From Cloacibacillus sp. (GTDB taxonomy: Bacteria; Synergistota; Synergistia; Synergistales; Synergistaceae): DNA of 59,694 nucleotides. Made by a program: the position numbers and the translations under genes. Shown here in pieces: positions 7,602-15,583 of the stretch (position 1 is its first letter; every line of letters begins with the position of its first letter). The DNA is taken from the NCBI RefSeq assembly GCF_020860125.1, contig NZ_JAJBUX010000015.1:1-59694 (forward strand). Reading direction: 5' to 3'. The notes beneath the pieces were generated by a model. The model saw nothing but the letters and a program-made list of their open reading frames with translations, was not told the DNA's origin and ran no database searches.

Positions 7602-8792
7602 ATGAGAAGAGCAACTGTCTTTCTTTTCACATTGATTACCGCGTCATTTTTGGCGACGGCGGCCTTCGCCGATGCTCCCTTCCACATCGGAGTCGCCACG
7701 CTTACCGTTTCCCAGGCCGAAGATACCTACCGCGGCGCCGAACGGCTTATCAAGGAATACGGTGATGTCGCAAACGGCGGCATGATCAAACATGTCACAA
7801 TGCCTGACAACTTTATGTCTGAGATGGAGACGACGATCTCCCAGATAGTCGGTCTTGCCGACGACCCTAAGGTAAAGGTCATCGTCGTTGACGACGCGAT
7901 CCCCGGAACGACGGAAGCCTTCCGCCGCGTTAAGGAGAAGAGGAAGGATATCCTCTGCTTCGCCGGAGAGCCGCAGGAAGACCCGAACGTTATCACAAGC
8001 ACCGCGGACTTCGCGATCGGCGTCGACAACATCATGCGCGGATATCTCATCATCAACACCGCGAAGAAGCTTGGCGCTAAGACCTTCGTCCATATCTCCT
8101 TCCCGCGCCACATGAGCTACGAGCTGCTTTCCCGCCGCCGCGCGATCATGGAGCAGGCCTGCAAAGATCTCGGACTGAAGTTTGCCTTTGAGACGGCTCC
8201 CGACCCCACGAGCGACGTAGGCGTAGCCGGAGCGCAGCAGTTCATCCTTGAAAAGGTTCCCGCGTGGGTACAGAAGTACGGCAAGGATTCAGCCTTCTTC
8301 TGCACTAACGACGCTCAGACCGAACCGCTTCTTAAGCAGGTTGCCAAGCAGGGCGCGATCTTTGTCGAGCCCGACCTTCCCTCACCGCTTATGGGTTACC
8401 CCGGAGCCTTCGGCATCGACCTCAAGAATGAGGCCGGAGATTGGCCCGCGATCATGAAGAAGGTCGAAAAGACCGTAATCGCCGCCGGCGGCAAGGGACG
8501 CATGGGAACATGGCCCTACTCATACGGCTGGAGCACCGTCTGCGCCCTCGCCGAATACGGCAAGCGTATAACCGAAGGCAATGCGAAGCTCTATAACCTT
8601 AAAGACCTCTGGAAGTGCTACGACAAGTATACCCCCGGCGCGGAGTGGAACGGCGCTCCCTACTTTGACATGGCGAAGCAGATGAAGATAAAGAAATTCG
8701 TCCTCGTCTATGAGGATACCTATGTCTTTGGACGCGGCTACATGGGCGTAACCAAGGAAAAGGTTCCTGAGAAGTATATCAAACTTAAGTAG
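7602..8792 (+). CDS. DUF3798 periplasmic solute-binding protein (copy 2)
   Basis: This 396-aa secreted binding protein is a clear paralogue of the divergent copy at 4779-5984. Its signal peptide is residues 1-23 (MRRATVFLF, hydrophobic core, AFADAP). The mature domain keeps GDVANGGMI, DNFMSEMETTISQI, DDAIPGTTEAFRRVKEKRKDILCFAGE and DLPSPLMGYPGAFGIDL. The start is fixed by GAGGAGG upstream of ATG at 7602. It sits directly before the ATPase and permease genes and is therefore the likely cognate receptor of the ABC importer. The DUF3798 fold relates to periplasmic binding proteins, but the ligand is not known to me. Confidence 0.85.
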   Translation: MRRATVFLFTLITASFLATAAFADAPFHIGVATLTVSQAEDTYRGAERLIKEYGDVANGGMIKHVTMPDNFMSEMETTISQIVGLADDPKVKVIVVDDAIPGTTEAFRRVKEKRKDILCFAGEPQEDPNVITSTADFAIGVDNIMRGYLIINTAKKLGAKTFVHISFPRHMSYELLSRRRAIMEQACKDLGLKFAFETAPDPTSDVGVAGAQQFILEKVPAWVQKYGKDSAFFCTNDAQTEPLLKQVAKQGAIFVEPDLPSPLMGYPGAFGIDLKNEAGDWPAIMKKVEKTVIAAGGKGRMGTWPYSYGWSTVCALAEYGKRITEGNAKLYNLKDLWKCYDKYTPGAEWNGAPYFDMAKQMKIKKFVLVYEDTYVFGRGYMGVTKEKVPEKYIKLK

Positions 8793-8812
8793 CGTATCAA
8801 GGCAATGCCATA

Positions 8813-8847
8813 AAGTCTTTCCGGCGCTTTGCGCCGGAAAGACTTTT
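8813..8847 (+). terminator. Intra-operon terminator/attenuator after the binding protein
   Basis: A perfect 15-bp stem (8813-8827 with 8831-8845), a 3-nt loop and a U-run form a strong terminator. Partial read-through would give more binding protein than ATPase and permease, a common arrangement in ABC operons. The 130 bp that follow contain no promoter I would defend. Confidence 0.8.
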
Positions 8848-8980
8848 GTAAAGTAAGGACACACTCCGGATGGCAGTTCTTCTTGAGTTTTTAAGTAAAA
8901 ACCGCTAAGATACATTACGCTTTGTCCATTAAAGTGAAACGACAGAGATATATTTTTAGGTAAATTAAGAGGTGAAATGT

Positions 8981-10591
8981 ATGTCCATGGAAATTCCCCT
9001 TTTGAAGATGGAGAACATCGGAAAAGAATATTTCGGCAACCGGGTTCTTCAGGGTGTAACATTTTCACTGCGGCCCGGAGAGATAATGGGGCTGGTCGGA
9101 GAAAATGGCGCGGGAAAATCAACCTTGATGAATATCCTCTTCGGGATGCCGGTCATTCAGGAGACGGGTGGATATGAGGGGAAAATTATTATCGAAGGGC
9201 AGGAGGTTCGTTTCAAAGACCCTCTTGACGCCCTCGGAGCCGGCATCGGAATGGTCCATCAGGAGTTTTCTCTGATCCCGGGCTTTACAGCCACGGAAAA
9301 TATTCTTTTGAACAGGGAATCCGTCAAGTACAACGCGCTAGTAGAGGTATTCGGAGAGAGACTGATGACGCTCAACAGGCCGGATATGAGGTCAAGGGCC
9401 GAGAAGGCCATTAAGACGCTGGGCGTCGACCTTAGCCCCGAAACGCTGATCAGCGAAATGCCGGTAGGTCATAAGCAGTTTACCGAAATCGCGCGCGAAA
9501 TAGACAGAAGCAAGACGAGGCTTCTCGTCCTCGACGAACCTACGGCGGTCCTCGCCGAAAGCGAAGCTACGGTCCTCATTTCGGCTCTCAAAACACTTTC
9601 CAAACAGGGTATCGCAATAATATTTATTTCACACAGACTCCAGGAGATCATCGATCTCTGCGACAAGCTCATCGTCCTTCGTGACGGCCGCGTCATACAG
9701 GAAGCGTACACGAAGGATACCAACGTCCGTCAGATAGCTGCCTGGATGGTGGACAGAAAAGGCGACAAAGCGGAAGAGGAAAAGGCGGAAAAGACGGAGA
9801 AAAAGATCGGCGAGGTCATTTTGCGTACGGAGCATCTTTGGGTCGACATGCCCGGAGAGACGGTACGCGACGTATCTATCGAGGTCCGTCAGGGCGAGAT
9901 CCTCGGCTTCGGCGGATTGGCCGGACAGGGAAAGGTTGGTATCTCCAATGGTATCATGGGGCTCTACGCCGCGGGCGGAAAAGTATTCCTGCGCGGCAAG
10001 GAGATAAAGCTCAACGACCCTGACGCCTCTCTGAAAGAGGGTATGGCCTTTGTTTCGGAAGACCGCAGAGGCGTAGGGCTTTTGCTTGAAGAGGGAATCG
10101 ATTGGAATATAACCTTCACCGCGATGCAGGTGCAGGAAAAATTTATTAAAAAGCTGCTTGGCGGGCTCGTCAAGTGGCGTGACGACAAGGCGGTGGATGA
10201 ATGCACGCGGGAGTATATAAAATCCCTCGAGATCCGCTGCACAGGCCCCAACCAGCGCGCGATAGAGCTTTCCGGCGGAAACCAGCAGAAGGTCTGTCTC
10301 GCGAAGGCCTTTGCCGTGAACCCGGAGATACTCTTTGTCTCAGAGCCGACGCGCGGTATTGACGTCGGCGCGAAGAAGCTCGTTCTCGATACGCTGCGCA
10401 AGGTCAACGAAGAGGACGGAACGACGATCATCATGACCTCCTCCGAGCTGGAAGAGCTGCGTTCCATCTGTGACCGCATAGCCATAATAAACGAAGGCAA
10501 GGTATCCGGCATCCTGCCGGCGTCGGCGCCCGCCGAAGAGTTCGGACTGCTGATGCTCGGTCACGTCGAAGAACCAGCTGCCGTAAATTGA
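8981..10591 (+). CDS. ABC importer ATPase with two ABC domains (sugar/nucleoside-type)
   Basis: This 536-aa cytosolic ATPase has the tandem-ABC architecture of RbsA, YufO and NupO. Domain 1 (about 5-245) has Walker A GENGAGKSTL, an atypical signature (MPVGHKQFTEIA) and Walker B LLVLDEPTAVL. Domain 2 (about 270-530) has a degenerate Walker A region (GLAGQGKVGI), a canonical ELSGGNQQKVCLAKA signature and an altered Walker B, LFVSEPTRGID, where Ser replaces Asp. The two domains may therefore combine into one competent site. ATG at 8981 is favoured because AAGAGG lies 8 nt upstream. The frame also opens with GTG at 8972. It works with the permeases that follow. Confidence 0.9.
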   Translation: MSMEIPLLKMENIGKEYFGNRVLQGVTFSLRPGEIMGLVGENGAGKSTLMNILFGMPVIQETGGYEGKIIIEGQEVRFKDPLDALGAGIGMVHQEFSLIPGFTATENILLNRESVKYNALVEVFGERLMTLNRPDMRSRAEKAIKTLGVDLSPETLISEMPVGHKQFTEIAREIDRSKTRLLVLDEPTAVLAESEATVLISALKTLSKQGIAIIFISHRLQEIIDLCDKLIVLRDGRVIQEAYTKDTNVRQIAAWMVDRKGDKAEEEKAEKTEKKIGEVILRTEHLWVDMPGETVRDVSIEVRQGEILGFGGLAGQGKVGISNGIMGLYAAGGKVFLRGKEIKLNDPDASLKEGMAFVSEDRRGVGLLLEEGIDWNITFTAMQVQEKFIKKLLGGLVKWRDDKAVDECTREYIKSLEIRCTGPNQRAIELSGGNQQKVCLAKAFAVNPEILFVSEPTRGIDVGAKKLVLDTLRKVNEEDGTTIIMTSSELEELRSICDRIAIINEGKVSGILPASAPAEEFGLLMLGHVEEPAAVN

Positions 10592-10616
10592 TAAAGGGAA
10601 CGTAGGTGAGCAAAAA

Positions 10617-11663
10617 ATGAAGAACAAACTACAAGAATTTATTGAAAACGCAGGATGGCCGCGAATAATAATCGCCCTTTTCCTGTTCGCGCTCTTTATC
10701 GCCGCACCCTTTGTGGGCGTAAGGATCGACGCGTCGCTCTCCGATACGCTTGTGCGCATCGGAATGAACGGGATACTCGTCCTCGCGATGGTTCCGATGG
10801 TCCAGTCAGGCTGCGGCCTTAATTTTGGGCTGCCGCTCGGCATCATCGCCGGCCTTCTAGGCGCCGTCACTTCGATTCAGATAGGCATCAGGGGCAGCGT
10901 TGGTTTCCTTCTTGCTGCGGCGATCGCCATCCCCATAGCCGTTGTTTTCGGCTGGCTGTACGGACAGCTGCTGAACCGCGTCAAGGGAGACGAAATGATG
11001 ATTGCGACTTACGTAGGTTTCTCGTCGGTCGCCCTAATGTGCATAGCCTGGCTGCTCCTTCCCTACACGAGCCCGACGATGATCTGGGGTTACGGCGGTT
11101 CGGGGCTGCGTACGACGATAAGCGTTGAGGGTTTTTGGCTCAACGCGCTCAGCAAGTACATAAACATCCAGATAGGTGAATTTTTCTATGTGCCGGTGGG
11201 AATGTTCCTCTTCTTCGCCTTCGTGGCCTTCCTTGTATGGGCCTTCTTTAGGACCAAGATAGGGACGGCGGTGACGGCGGTCGGCTCGAACCCAGAATTC
11301 GCGCGCGCATCCGGCATCAACGTAGACCGCATGCGCACCATTTCTGTTATCCTCTCAACGGTGCTCGGCGCGCTCGGCATCCTCGTCTATGAACAGAGCT
11401 TTGGATTCATCCAGCTCTACATGGGCCCCTTCTACATGGCCTTCCCCGCGGTTGCCGCGATCCTGCTTGGCGGCGCCTCCGTCAATAAGGCGACGATGGT
11501 CAACGTCGTGGTCGGAACCTTCCTCTTCCAGGGGATACTGACCATGACTCCCTCTGTAATTAACAGCGTCATGCAGACGGACATGTCTGAGGTCATTCGT
11601 ATTATTGTCAGTAACGGCATGATCCTTTACGCCCTTACGAGGAAAGTGACGGTGAAACGCTAA
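10617..11663 (+). CDS. ABC importer permease 1
   Basis: This 348-aa inner-membrane protein has about 8-10 hydrophobic segments and belongs to the branched-chain/ribose/nucleoside permease superfamily (BPD_transp_2 type). The family-like late motif GSNPEFARASGINVDRMR, corresponding to the cytoplasmic coupling loop, is followed by AILLGGASVNKATMVNV. It starts with ATG about 25 bp after the ATPase with a GGTGAG ribosome binding site. Its stop codon overlaps the start of permease 2 (TAATG), so the two subunits are coupled and probably form a heterodimer. Confidence 0.88.
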   Translation: MKNKLQEFIENAGWPRIIIALFLFALFIAAPFVGVRIDASLSDTLVRIGMNGILVLAMVPMVQSGCGLNFGLPLGIIAGLLGAVTSIQIGIRGSVGFLLAAAIAIPIAVVFGWLYGQLLNRVKGDEMMIATYVGFSSVALMCIAWLLLPYTSPTMIWGYGGSGLRTTISVEGFWLNALSKYINIQIGEFFYVPVGMFLFFAFVAFLVWAFFRTKIGTAVTAVGSNPEFARASGINVDRMRTISVILSTVLGALGILVYEQSFGFIQLYMGPFYMAFPAVAAILLGGASVNKATMVNVVVGTFLFQGILTMTPSVINSVMQTDMSEVIRIIVSNGMILYALTRKVTVKR

Positions 11664-12754
11664 TGGCTGACAAGAATCGTGAACTGAAAAATATGCTGGC
11701 CGACTACGCGGTGCCGATAGTCTTTATCGGACTTTCCGCGCTCGCCATCCCGCTCTCTGGCTTCTCCGCCACGTACCTGATCCAGGAGATGTTCACGCGT
11801 CTGGCGAGAAACTCTTTCCTCGTCCTATCGCTGCTCATCCCGATACTCGCGGGAATGGGACTTAACTTTGGTATGGTCCTTGGCGCGATGGCCGGACAGA
11901 TAGGGCTCATCTTTGTCACCGACTGGGCCGTCGTCGGCTGGGAGGGAATGCTGCTCGCCGCGATCGTGGGAATGCCCATTGCGATAGTACTCGGCTACAT
12001 CTGCGGCGCGGTCCTCAACCGGGCAAAGGGCCGTGAAATGGTGACGTCGTATATCCTCGGGTTCTTCATCAACGGAGTCTATCAGCTGATCGTGCTCTAT
12101 TGTATGGGCAATATCCTCCCGATATCGAACCCGCAGCTGGTCCTCTCACGCGGATATGGCATACGCAACGCGATAAACCTTACTGGGGTCCGTCACGTCC
12201 TCGATAATCTCATTCCATTCAAGATCGGCACGATCGACGTACCAGTGGCGACATTCATACTGATCGGCGTATTCTGTCTCTTCATTATATGGTTCCGGCG
12301 TACGAAGCTGGGGCAGGACATGCGTGCGATCGGGCAGGATATGGCGGTAGCGGATTCGGCCGGTATCCCTGTGGAACGCACGAGGATAATAGCGATCGTG
12401 ATCTCCACGGTGCTGGCCTGCTTCGGACAGATAATATTTCTCCAGAATATAGGCACGATGAATACCTACAACAGCCACGATCAGGCCGGTATGTTCGCCA
12501 TCGCCGCCATTCTCATAGGCGGAGCCTCCGTCAGCCGCGCGACTATCGCCAATGTCTTTGTCGGCGTCGTGCTCTTCCACCTGATGTTTGTCGTTTCTCC
12601 GATGGCGGGCAAAGAGCTCATCGGACAGGCGCAGTTGGGAGAATATTTCCGCGTCTTTGTCTCCTACGGCATCATTGCGCTGGCTCTCGTTCTTCACGCC
12701 TGGAAGCGCCAGCGTGATAAGGTTGAGGCCAGAAGAAGCCTGAGAGGAGAATAG
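11663..12754 (+). CDS. ABC importer permease 2
   Basis: This 363-aa inner-membrane protein is a diverged paralogue of permease 1. Its early segment LNFGMVLGAMAGQIGL parallels the LNFGLPLGIIAGLLGA segment there. The coupling-loop motif GQDMAVADSAGIPVERTR and AILIGGASVSRATIANV lie near the C-terminus. The ATG overlaps the previous stop codon by one base. The pairing of two unequal permeases with a tandem ATPase is the architecture of BMP-type nucleoside importers, but here the binding protein is DUF3798, not BMP. Confidence 0.88.
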   Translation: MADKNRELKNMLADYAVPIVFIGLSALAIPLSGFSATYLIQEMFTRLARNSFLVLSLLIPILAGMGLNFGMVLGAMAGQIGLIFVTDWAVVGWEGMLLAAIVGMPIAIVLGYICGAVLNRAKGREMVTSYILGFFINGVYQLIVLYCMGNILPISNPQLVLSRGYGIRNAINLTGVRHVLDNLIPFKIGTIDVPVATFILIGVFCLFIIWFRRTKLGQDMRAIGQDMAVADSAGIPVERTRIIAIVISTVLACFGQIIFLQNIGTMNTYNSHDQAGMFAIAAILIGGASVSRATIANVFVGVVLFHLMFVVSPMAGKELIGQAQLGEYFRVFVSYGIIALALVLHAWKRQRDKVEARRSLRGE

Positions 12755-12756
12755 CT

Positions 12757-13248
12757 ATGGTTGCCAATATCAATAAAAAGAGGCTGGTCATACGTTTGGC
12801 GCTGGTCGCACTTCTGGTCCTCCTCTGTTTTGTCCTCTACTATATCGGCAAGGAGCACGAGGTGCTGCTTGACAACAAGACCGTAACTATCGAAGGCCGC
12901 GAGTATCAGGAGATCCCCTATATGAACGTGGTCGTTGACGGTGACGAGGATAAGGCGATGGAGTTCTACGCCGGCGACCGCGACGTCGTTAAACTTAAAG
13001 GCCCGAGCCATACGCTCAAGGTGACCGTTATCAACGAAGACACCGAAGAAATCACCAAGACAGTGGAATACAAACTAAGCCTGGGATCGGTGTCGAGTAC
13101 GATGTATTCGCTGCCCGCCATCGTCGAAAACGCACCTAACGCGGAACTTCCGCTACCTAACATCAACGCAGTGGAAGAGAGCAACGGCGAAGGAGATGCT
13201 CCGCAGGAGGCTATACCCTCCACAGAAGCGCCGGTACTTTCAGACTAA
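12757..13248 (+). CDS. Small membrane-anchored protein of the ABC operon (DUF6672-like)
   Basis: This 163-aa protein has one N-terminal transmembrane helix (about 10-30, VIRLALVALLVLLCFVLYYI) and a soluble domain predicted outside the membrane. The soluble part has the pattern VLLDNKTVTIEGREYQ, VVVDGDEDKAMEFYAGDRDVVKLKG and HTLKVTVINED, ending in a proline- and glutamate-rich tail. From memory it resembles DUF6672, but that assignment is weak. It starts 2 bp after permease 2, with GGAG upstream, and is the last gene before a terminator. It is likely an accessory subunit of the importer. No mechanism can be claimed. Confidence 0.65.
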   Translation: MVANINKKRLVIRLALVALLVLLCFVLYYIGKEHEVLLDNKTVTIEGREYQEIPYMNVVVDGDEDKAMEFYAGDRDVVKLKGPSHTLKVTVINEDTEEITKTVEYKLSLGSVSSTMYSLPAIVENAPNAELPLPNINAVEESNGEGDAPQEAIPSTEAPVLSD

Positions 13249-13278
13249 GGCACAAATAAGAACAATACAAAATAAAGA

Positions 13279-13313
13279 ATGCTCTCCCCCAGCGGGGGAG
13301 CATTTTTTATGCC
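13279..13313 (+). terminator. Terminator of the DUF3798 ABC operon
   Basis: A C-rich/G-rich stem (CCCCC paired with GGGGG, flanked by ATGC/GCAT with a small bulge) with loop AGC is followed by six or more T residues. It lies 30 bp after the last gene of the importer operon. Confidence 0.85.
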
Positions 13314-13437
13314 GTGCGTTTATCTTATGTCAATATTTATATACTCAACTAGATAAATTTTGGAAGAGTTGGTATAAAAATATAAGAAGTGTATTTTAAA
13401 ATAGATTTTTTCTAATAAATTAAGATAATAATATAAA

Positions 13438-13449
13438 ATGCATACCAAT
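13438..13449 (-). promoter_or_regulatory. Candidate operator upstream of the GntR gene
   Basis: On the minus strand this reads ATTGGTATGCAT and matches the ATTTGTATGCAAAT and TTTTGGATGCAAAT copies in the promoter at 14231-14271. It lies in an AT-rich region (13310-13480) about 45 bp upstream of the regulator's start, a position that fits autoregulation. Derived from three copies only. Confidence 0.45.
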
Positions 13450-13491
13450 AATATAAAAGATATGCTATCCTATCTTTCGAGGTGAAAGGAA

Positions 13492-14139
13492 ATGGAAGAA
13501 AAGTCATTATCGGCGCAGGTATATGAAAAAATCAAAGGGGGGATAATTTCCCTTAAATATCCCCCGGGTTCGGTGCTCAAGGAACGGGAGCTGTCGGAAA
13601 GCCTCGGTGTGAGCCGTACGCCTGTGAGGGAGGCGATACAGCGGCTGTCGCAGGAATTCTGGCTTGTTCCCGGAGAGGGGAAACGAATGCAGGTGCGCCC
13701 GGTCACGATCGCCGACGTACACGAGATCATCCAAATACGAAACTTAATGGAATATGCCGCCATAGACGAAATGCTAAAGAACGGGGAACCGCGGGTGGTT
13801 GCCGGTCAGTTGGACTCGATATTAAATGAGATGAAATCAGCTACGGAGGAATACGTATTTACCACGCTGGATTTGAAGTTCCATTACCTTGTGGTCGAAA
13901 GCATGAAAAACGAAAGGCTGCTGAGATTCTGGAGCACCGTCCAGGACGAGGTGCTGCGAATGGGATTACTGGTGCTCAAAGGAAAAGACCATTGGCACGA
14001 AGTGATAAAGGAACATGAGCACCTGGTAGATATGCTGTGGAACAAAGATGCAGAGAAAATTAAGTTCGCGATGAAAGAGCATCTGGAACATAGTTATGCG
14101 GCTTTGATAAGGGATTTAGAAGAACGTATCACAAATTAA
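13492..14139 (+). CDS. GntR family transcriptional regulator, FCD type
   Basis: This 215-aa regulator has an N-terminal winged helix-turn-helix (about 5-72: YEKIKGGIISLKYPPGS, LKERELSESLGVSRTPVREAIQRL) and a C-terminal FCD ligand-binding domain. Candidate metal or ligand residues are DLKFH, the KEHEHL pair and EHLEHS. FCD-type GntR proteins usually repress catabolic operons until a carboxylate substrate binds. It precedes, in the same orientation, the molybdenum hydroxylase cluster but has its own terminator, and shares a putative operator with the cluster promoter. It probably controls that cluster and itself. Confidence 0.9.
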   Translation: MEEKSLSAQVYEKIKGGIISLKYPPGSVLKERELSESLGVSRTPVREAIQRLSQEFWLVPGEGKRMQVRPVTIADVHEIIQIRNLMEYAAIDEMLKNGEPRVVAGQLDSILNEMKSATEEYVFTTLDLKFHYLVVESMKNERLLRFWSTVQDEVLRMGLLVLKGKDHWHEVIKEHEHLVDMLWNKDAEKIKFAMKEHLEHSYAALIRDLEERITN

Positions 14140-14170
14140 AAATAAAAATAAAGATAGAACAGCAAAGTTA

Positions 14171-14212
14171 AAGCGGAGAGCCAATCAAAATGGTTCCTCC
14201 GTTTTTTTGTTT
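14171..14212 (+). terminator. Terminator of the GntR gene
   Basis: The imperfect stem CGGAG-AGCCA with TGGTT-CCTCCG, separated by an A-rich loop, is followed by a run of seven T. It separates the regulator transcript from the catabolic operon. Confidence 0.75.
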
Positions 14213-14230
14213 TTATAAAAACGTATGCTC

Positions 14231-14259
14231 TTGACAAATTTGCATCCAAAATAGATAAT
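14231..14259 (+). promoter_or_regulatory. Sigma-70 promoter of the catabolic cluster
   Basis: TTGACA (14231-14236) and GATAAT (14254-14259) are separated by exactly 17 bp, about 85 bp upstream of the DUF2848 gene. It is the best promoter in front of the cluster and overlaps the inverted operator-like repeat at 14238-14271. Confidence 0.75.
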
Positions 14260-14271
14260 TTGTATGCAAAT
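14238..14271. promoter_or_regulatory. Inverted operator-like repeat over the cluster promoter
   Basis: Two convergent copies of a motif lie here: TTTTGGATGCAAAT on the minus strand (14238-14251) and ATTTGTATGCAAAT on the plus strand (14258-14271). The core arms are TTTGCAT at 14239-14245 and ATGCAAA at 14264-14270. They bracket the -10 element, so a bound repressor would block RNA polymerase. A third copy lies upstream of the GntR gene at 13438-13449. Confidence 0.55.
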
Positions 14272-14341
14272 AAGAAAAACATATCCCTTTAATAAAATTG
14301 CATATTATAAAGCGATATAAAGTTTGAAAGGAGTAGGTATT

Positions 14342-15043
14342 GTGAAGTTTAAAGTTTTAGCGAAAAGCGGAGAAGAAAAGGTAATCGATTTTATCCCGAA
14401 GCATATTATCAACGCAGGCTATACCGGGCGCGATCAGGCAGCGGTTCAGGCACATATCGATGAGTTGAAAGAAGAGGGAATACCAGCACCCGACAAAACG
14501 CCTGTCTACTTTGTGAAATTTATCGATAAAATTACGCAGTCAGGAGGATTTGAAGTTCTTGACGAGACAGACCACTCGGGAGAAGCGGAATTTGCCCTCT
14601 TTTTTGCTAAAGACGAAATATATGTTGGCGTCGGCAGCGACCATACCGACCGCAAACTTGAAACTGTGGACATACCAAAGGCAAAACAGATATATCCCAA
14701 TACCATCAGCAAGGAACTTTGGAAGCTGAGCGACGTTATTGACCACTGGGACGACATCACCCTGCGCAGCTGGATAAAGGTAGACGGAGAGAGAAAGCTC
14801 TTCCAGGAGGCGAAGCTGACGGCCATGCTGGACGCGGCGGATCTTGTGGAGAGGGCGAAGAAACTCCTTTGTGATCCGAATGACACAGATGGGTTGGTCC
14901 TCTATTCGGGAACCGTCGCATCTCTTTTTAAAGCAGACTACAGCCCCTATTTTGAGACAGAGCTTGAGGATCCGATCCTTGGCCGCAGGCTGGGCAACGT
15001 CTATGAGATGACCTGCAAGTCATCCTGGTATAAAGGCAATTAA
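14342..15043 (+). CDS. DUF2848 family protein (fumarylacetoacetase-like fold suspected)
   Basis: This 233-aa cytosolic protein matches what I recall of DUF2848: an early NAGYTGRDQAAVQAHIDEL segment, a central SGEAEFALFFAKDEIYVGVGSDHTDR stretch with conserved SDHTDR, and PKAKQIYPN. The family is thought to be related to fumarylacetoacetate hydrolase-type enzymes that cleave or hydrate carboxylic acids. That is family lore, not seen here. GTG at 14342 is chosen because AAAGGAG lies 8 nt upstream. The frame also opens with TTG at 14324, which overlaps that site. It is the first gene of the catabolic cluster, so it may perform a late ring-opening or lyase step. Confidence 0.7.
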   Translation: MKFKVLAKSGEEKVIDFIPKHIINAGYTGRDQAAVQAHIDELKEEGIPAPDKTPVYFVKFIDKITQSGGFEVLDETDHSGEAEFALFFAKDEIYVGVGSDHTDRKLETVDIPKAKQIYPNTISKELWKLSDVIDHWDDITLRSWIKVDGERKLFQEAKLTAMLDAADLVERAKKLLCDPNDTDGLVLYSGTVASLFKADYSPYFETELEDPILGRRLGNVYEMTCKSSWYKGN

Positions 15044-15088
15044 ATAAGTTTTCCATATATAAACAAAATCAGAGGAGGCGCTTTTGTT

Positions 15089-15490
15089 ATGGCAAAGCAG
15101 GAATACGAAATTCGCGATGTGGATCTTCACGGAGAATGGCGGCTGGTAGAGGGCGGTTATAACGGTACGATGGAGAAAGTTCTTTCTTATGACCCCGAGA
15201 CGGGAAACTACACAAGGCTGCTGAAATTCCCGCCTAAAACAGAGATGCCTGAGGTTCTCTCGCATGATTTCTGTGAAGAGATATACGTGGTAGACGGCTA
15301 TCTGACCGATACTGACAAAAACATCACAATGTGCAAAGGCTACTATGGCTCACGCCTTCCCGGTATGAAACACGGCCCTTACAGCATTCCCCTCGGCTGC
15401 ATGACGATGGAGTTCCGTTATCAGGACCCCGGGAAGCCGATTGACCCAGAATGTTCGCTCCTTAAGAATAAACTCGGCGCACCCAGATAA
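15089..15490 (+). CDS. Cupin-like (ChrR-type) small protein
   Basis: This 133-aa protein has a beta-rich cupin-like pattern: LKFPPKTEMPEVLSHDFCEEIYVVDGYLTD in the first half (His and Glu possibly metal ligands) and GMKHGPYSIPLGCMTMEFRY in the second. Small ChrR-like cupins may be metal-dependent dioxygenases, isomerases or sensors. In a presumed anaerobe an isomerase, hydrolase or binding role is more likely. GAGGAGG precedes the ATG. It lies between the DUF2848 gene and the PreA-like gene, followed by a hairpin at 15511-15550. No exact function can be assigned. Confidence 0.6.
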   Translation: MAKQEYEIRDVDLHGEWRLVEGGYNGTMEKVLSYDPETGNYTRLLKFPPKTEMPEVLSHDFCEEIYVVDGYLTDTDKNITMCKGYYGSRLPGMKHGPYSIPLGCMTMEFRYQDPGKPIDPECSLLKNKLGAPR

Positions 15491-15510
15491 AATAACGAGT
15501 TTATCTTATT

Positions 15511-15550
15511 AATAAGAGGCGTTTATATGACGCATAAACGCCTCTTTATT
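15511..15550 (+). terminator. Intra-operon hairpin after the cupin gene
   Basis: A stem AATAAGAGGCGTTTAT (15511-15526) pairs with the sequence from 15534, which ends in a CTCTTTATT stretch, across a short loop. A T-rich tail follows. It may attenuate the downstream dehydrogenase genes, because no new promoter is evident in the 35 bp that follow. Confidence 0.65.
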
Positions 15551-15583
15551 CTCATCTTTGATATTTGAAGGAGAAAAAATATT

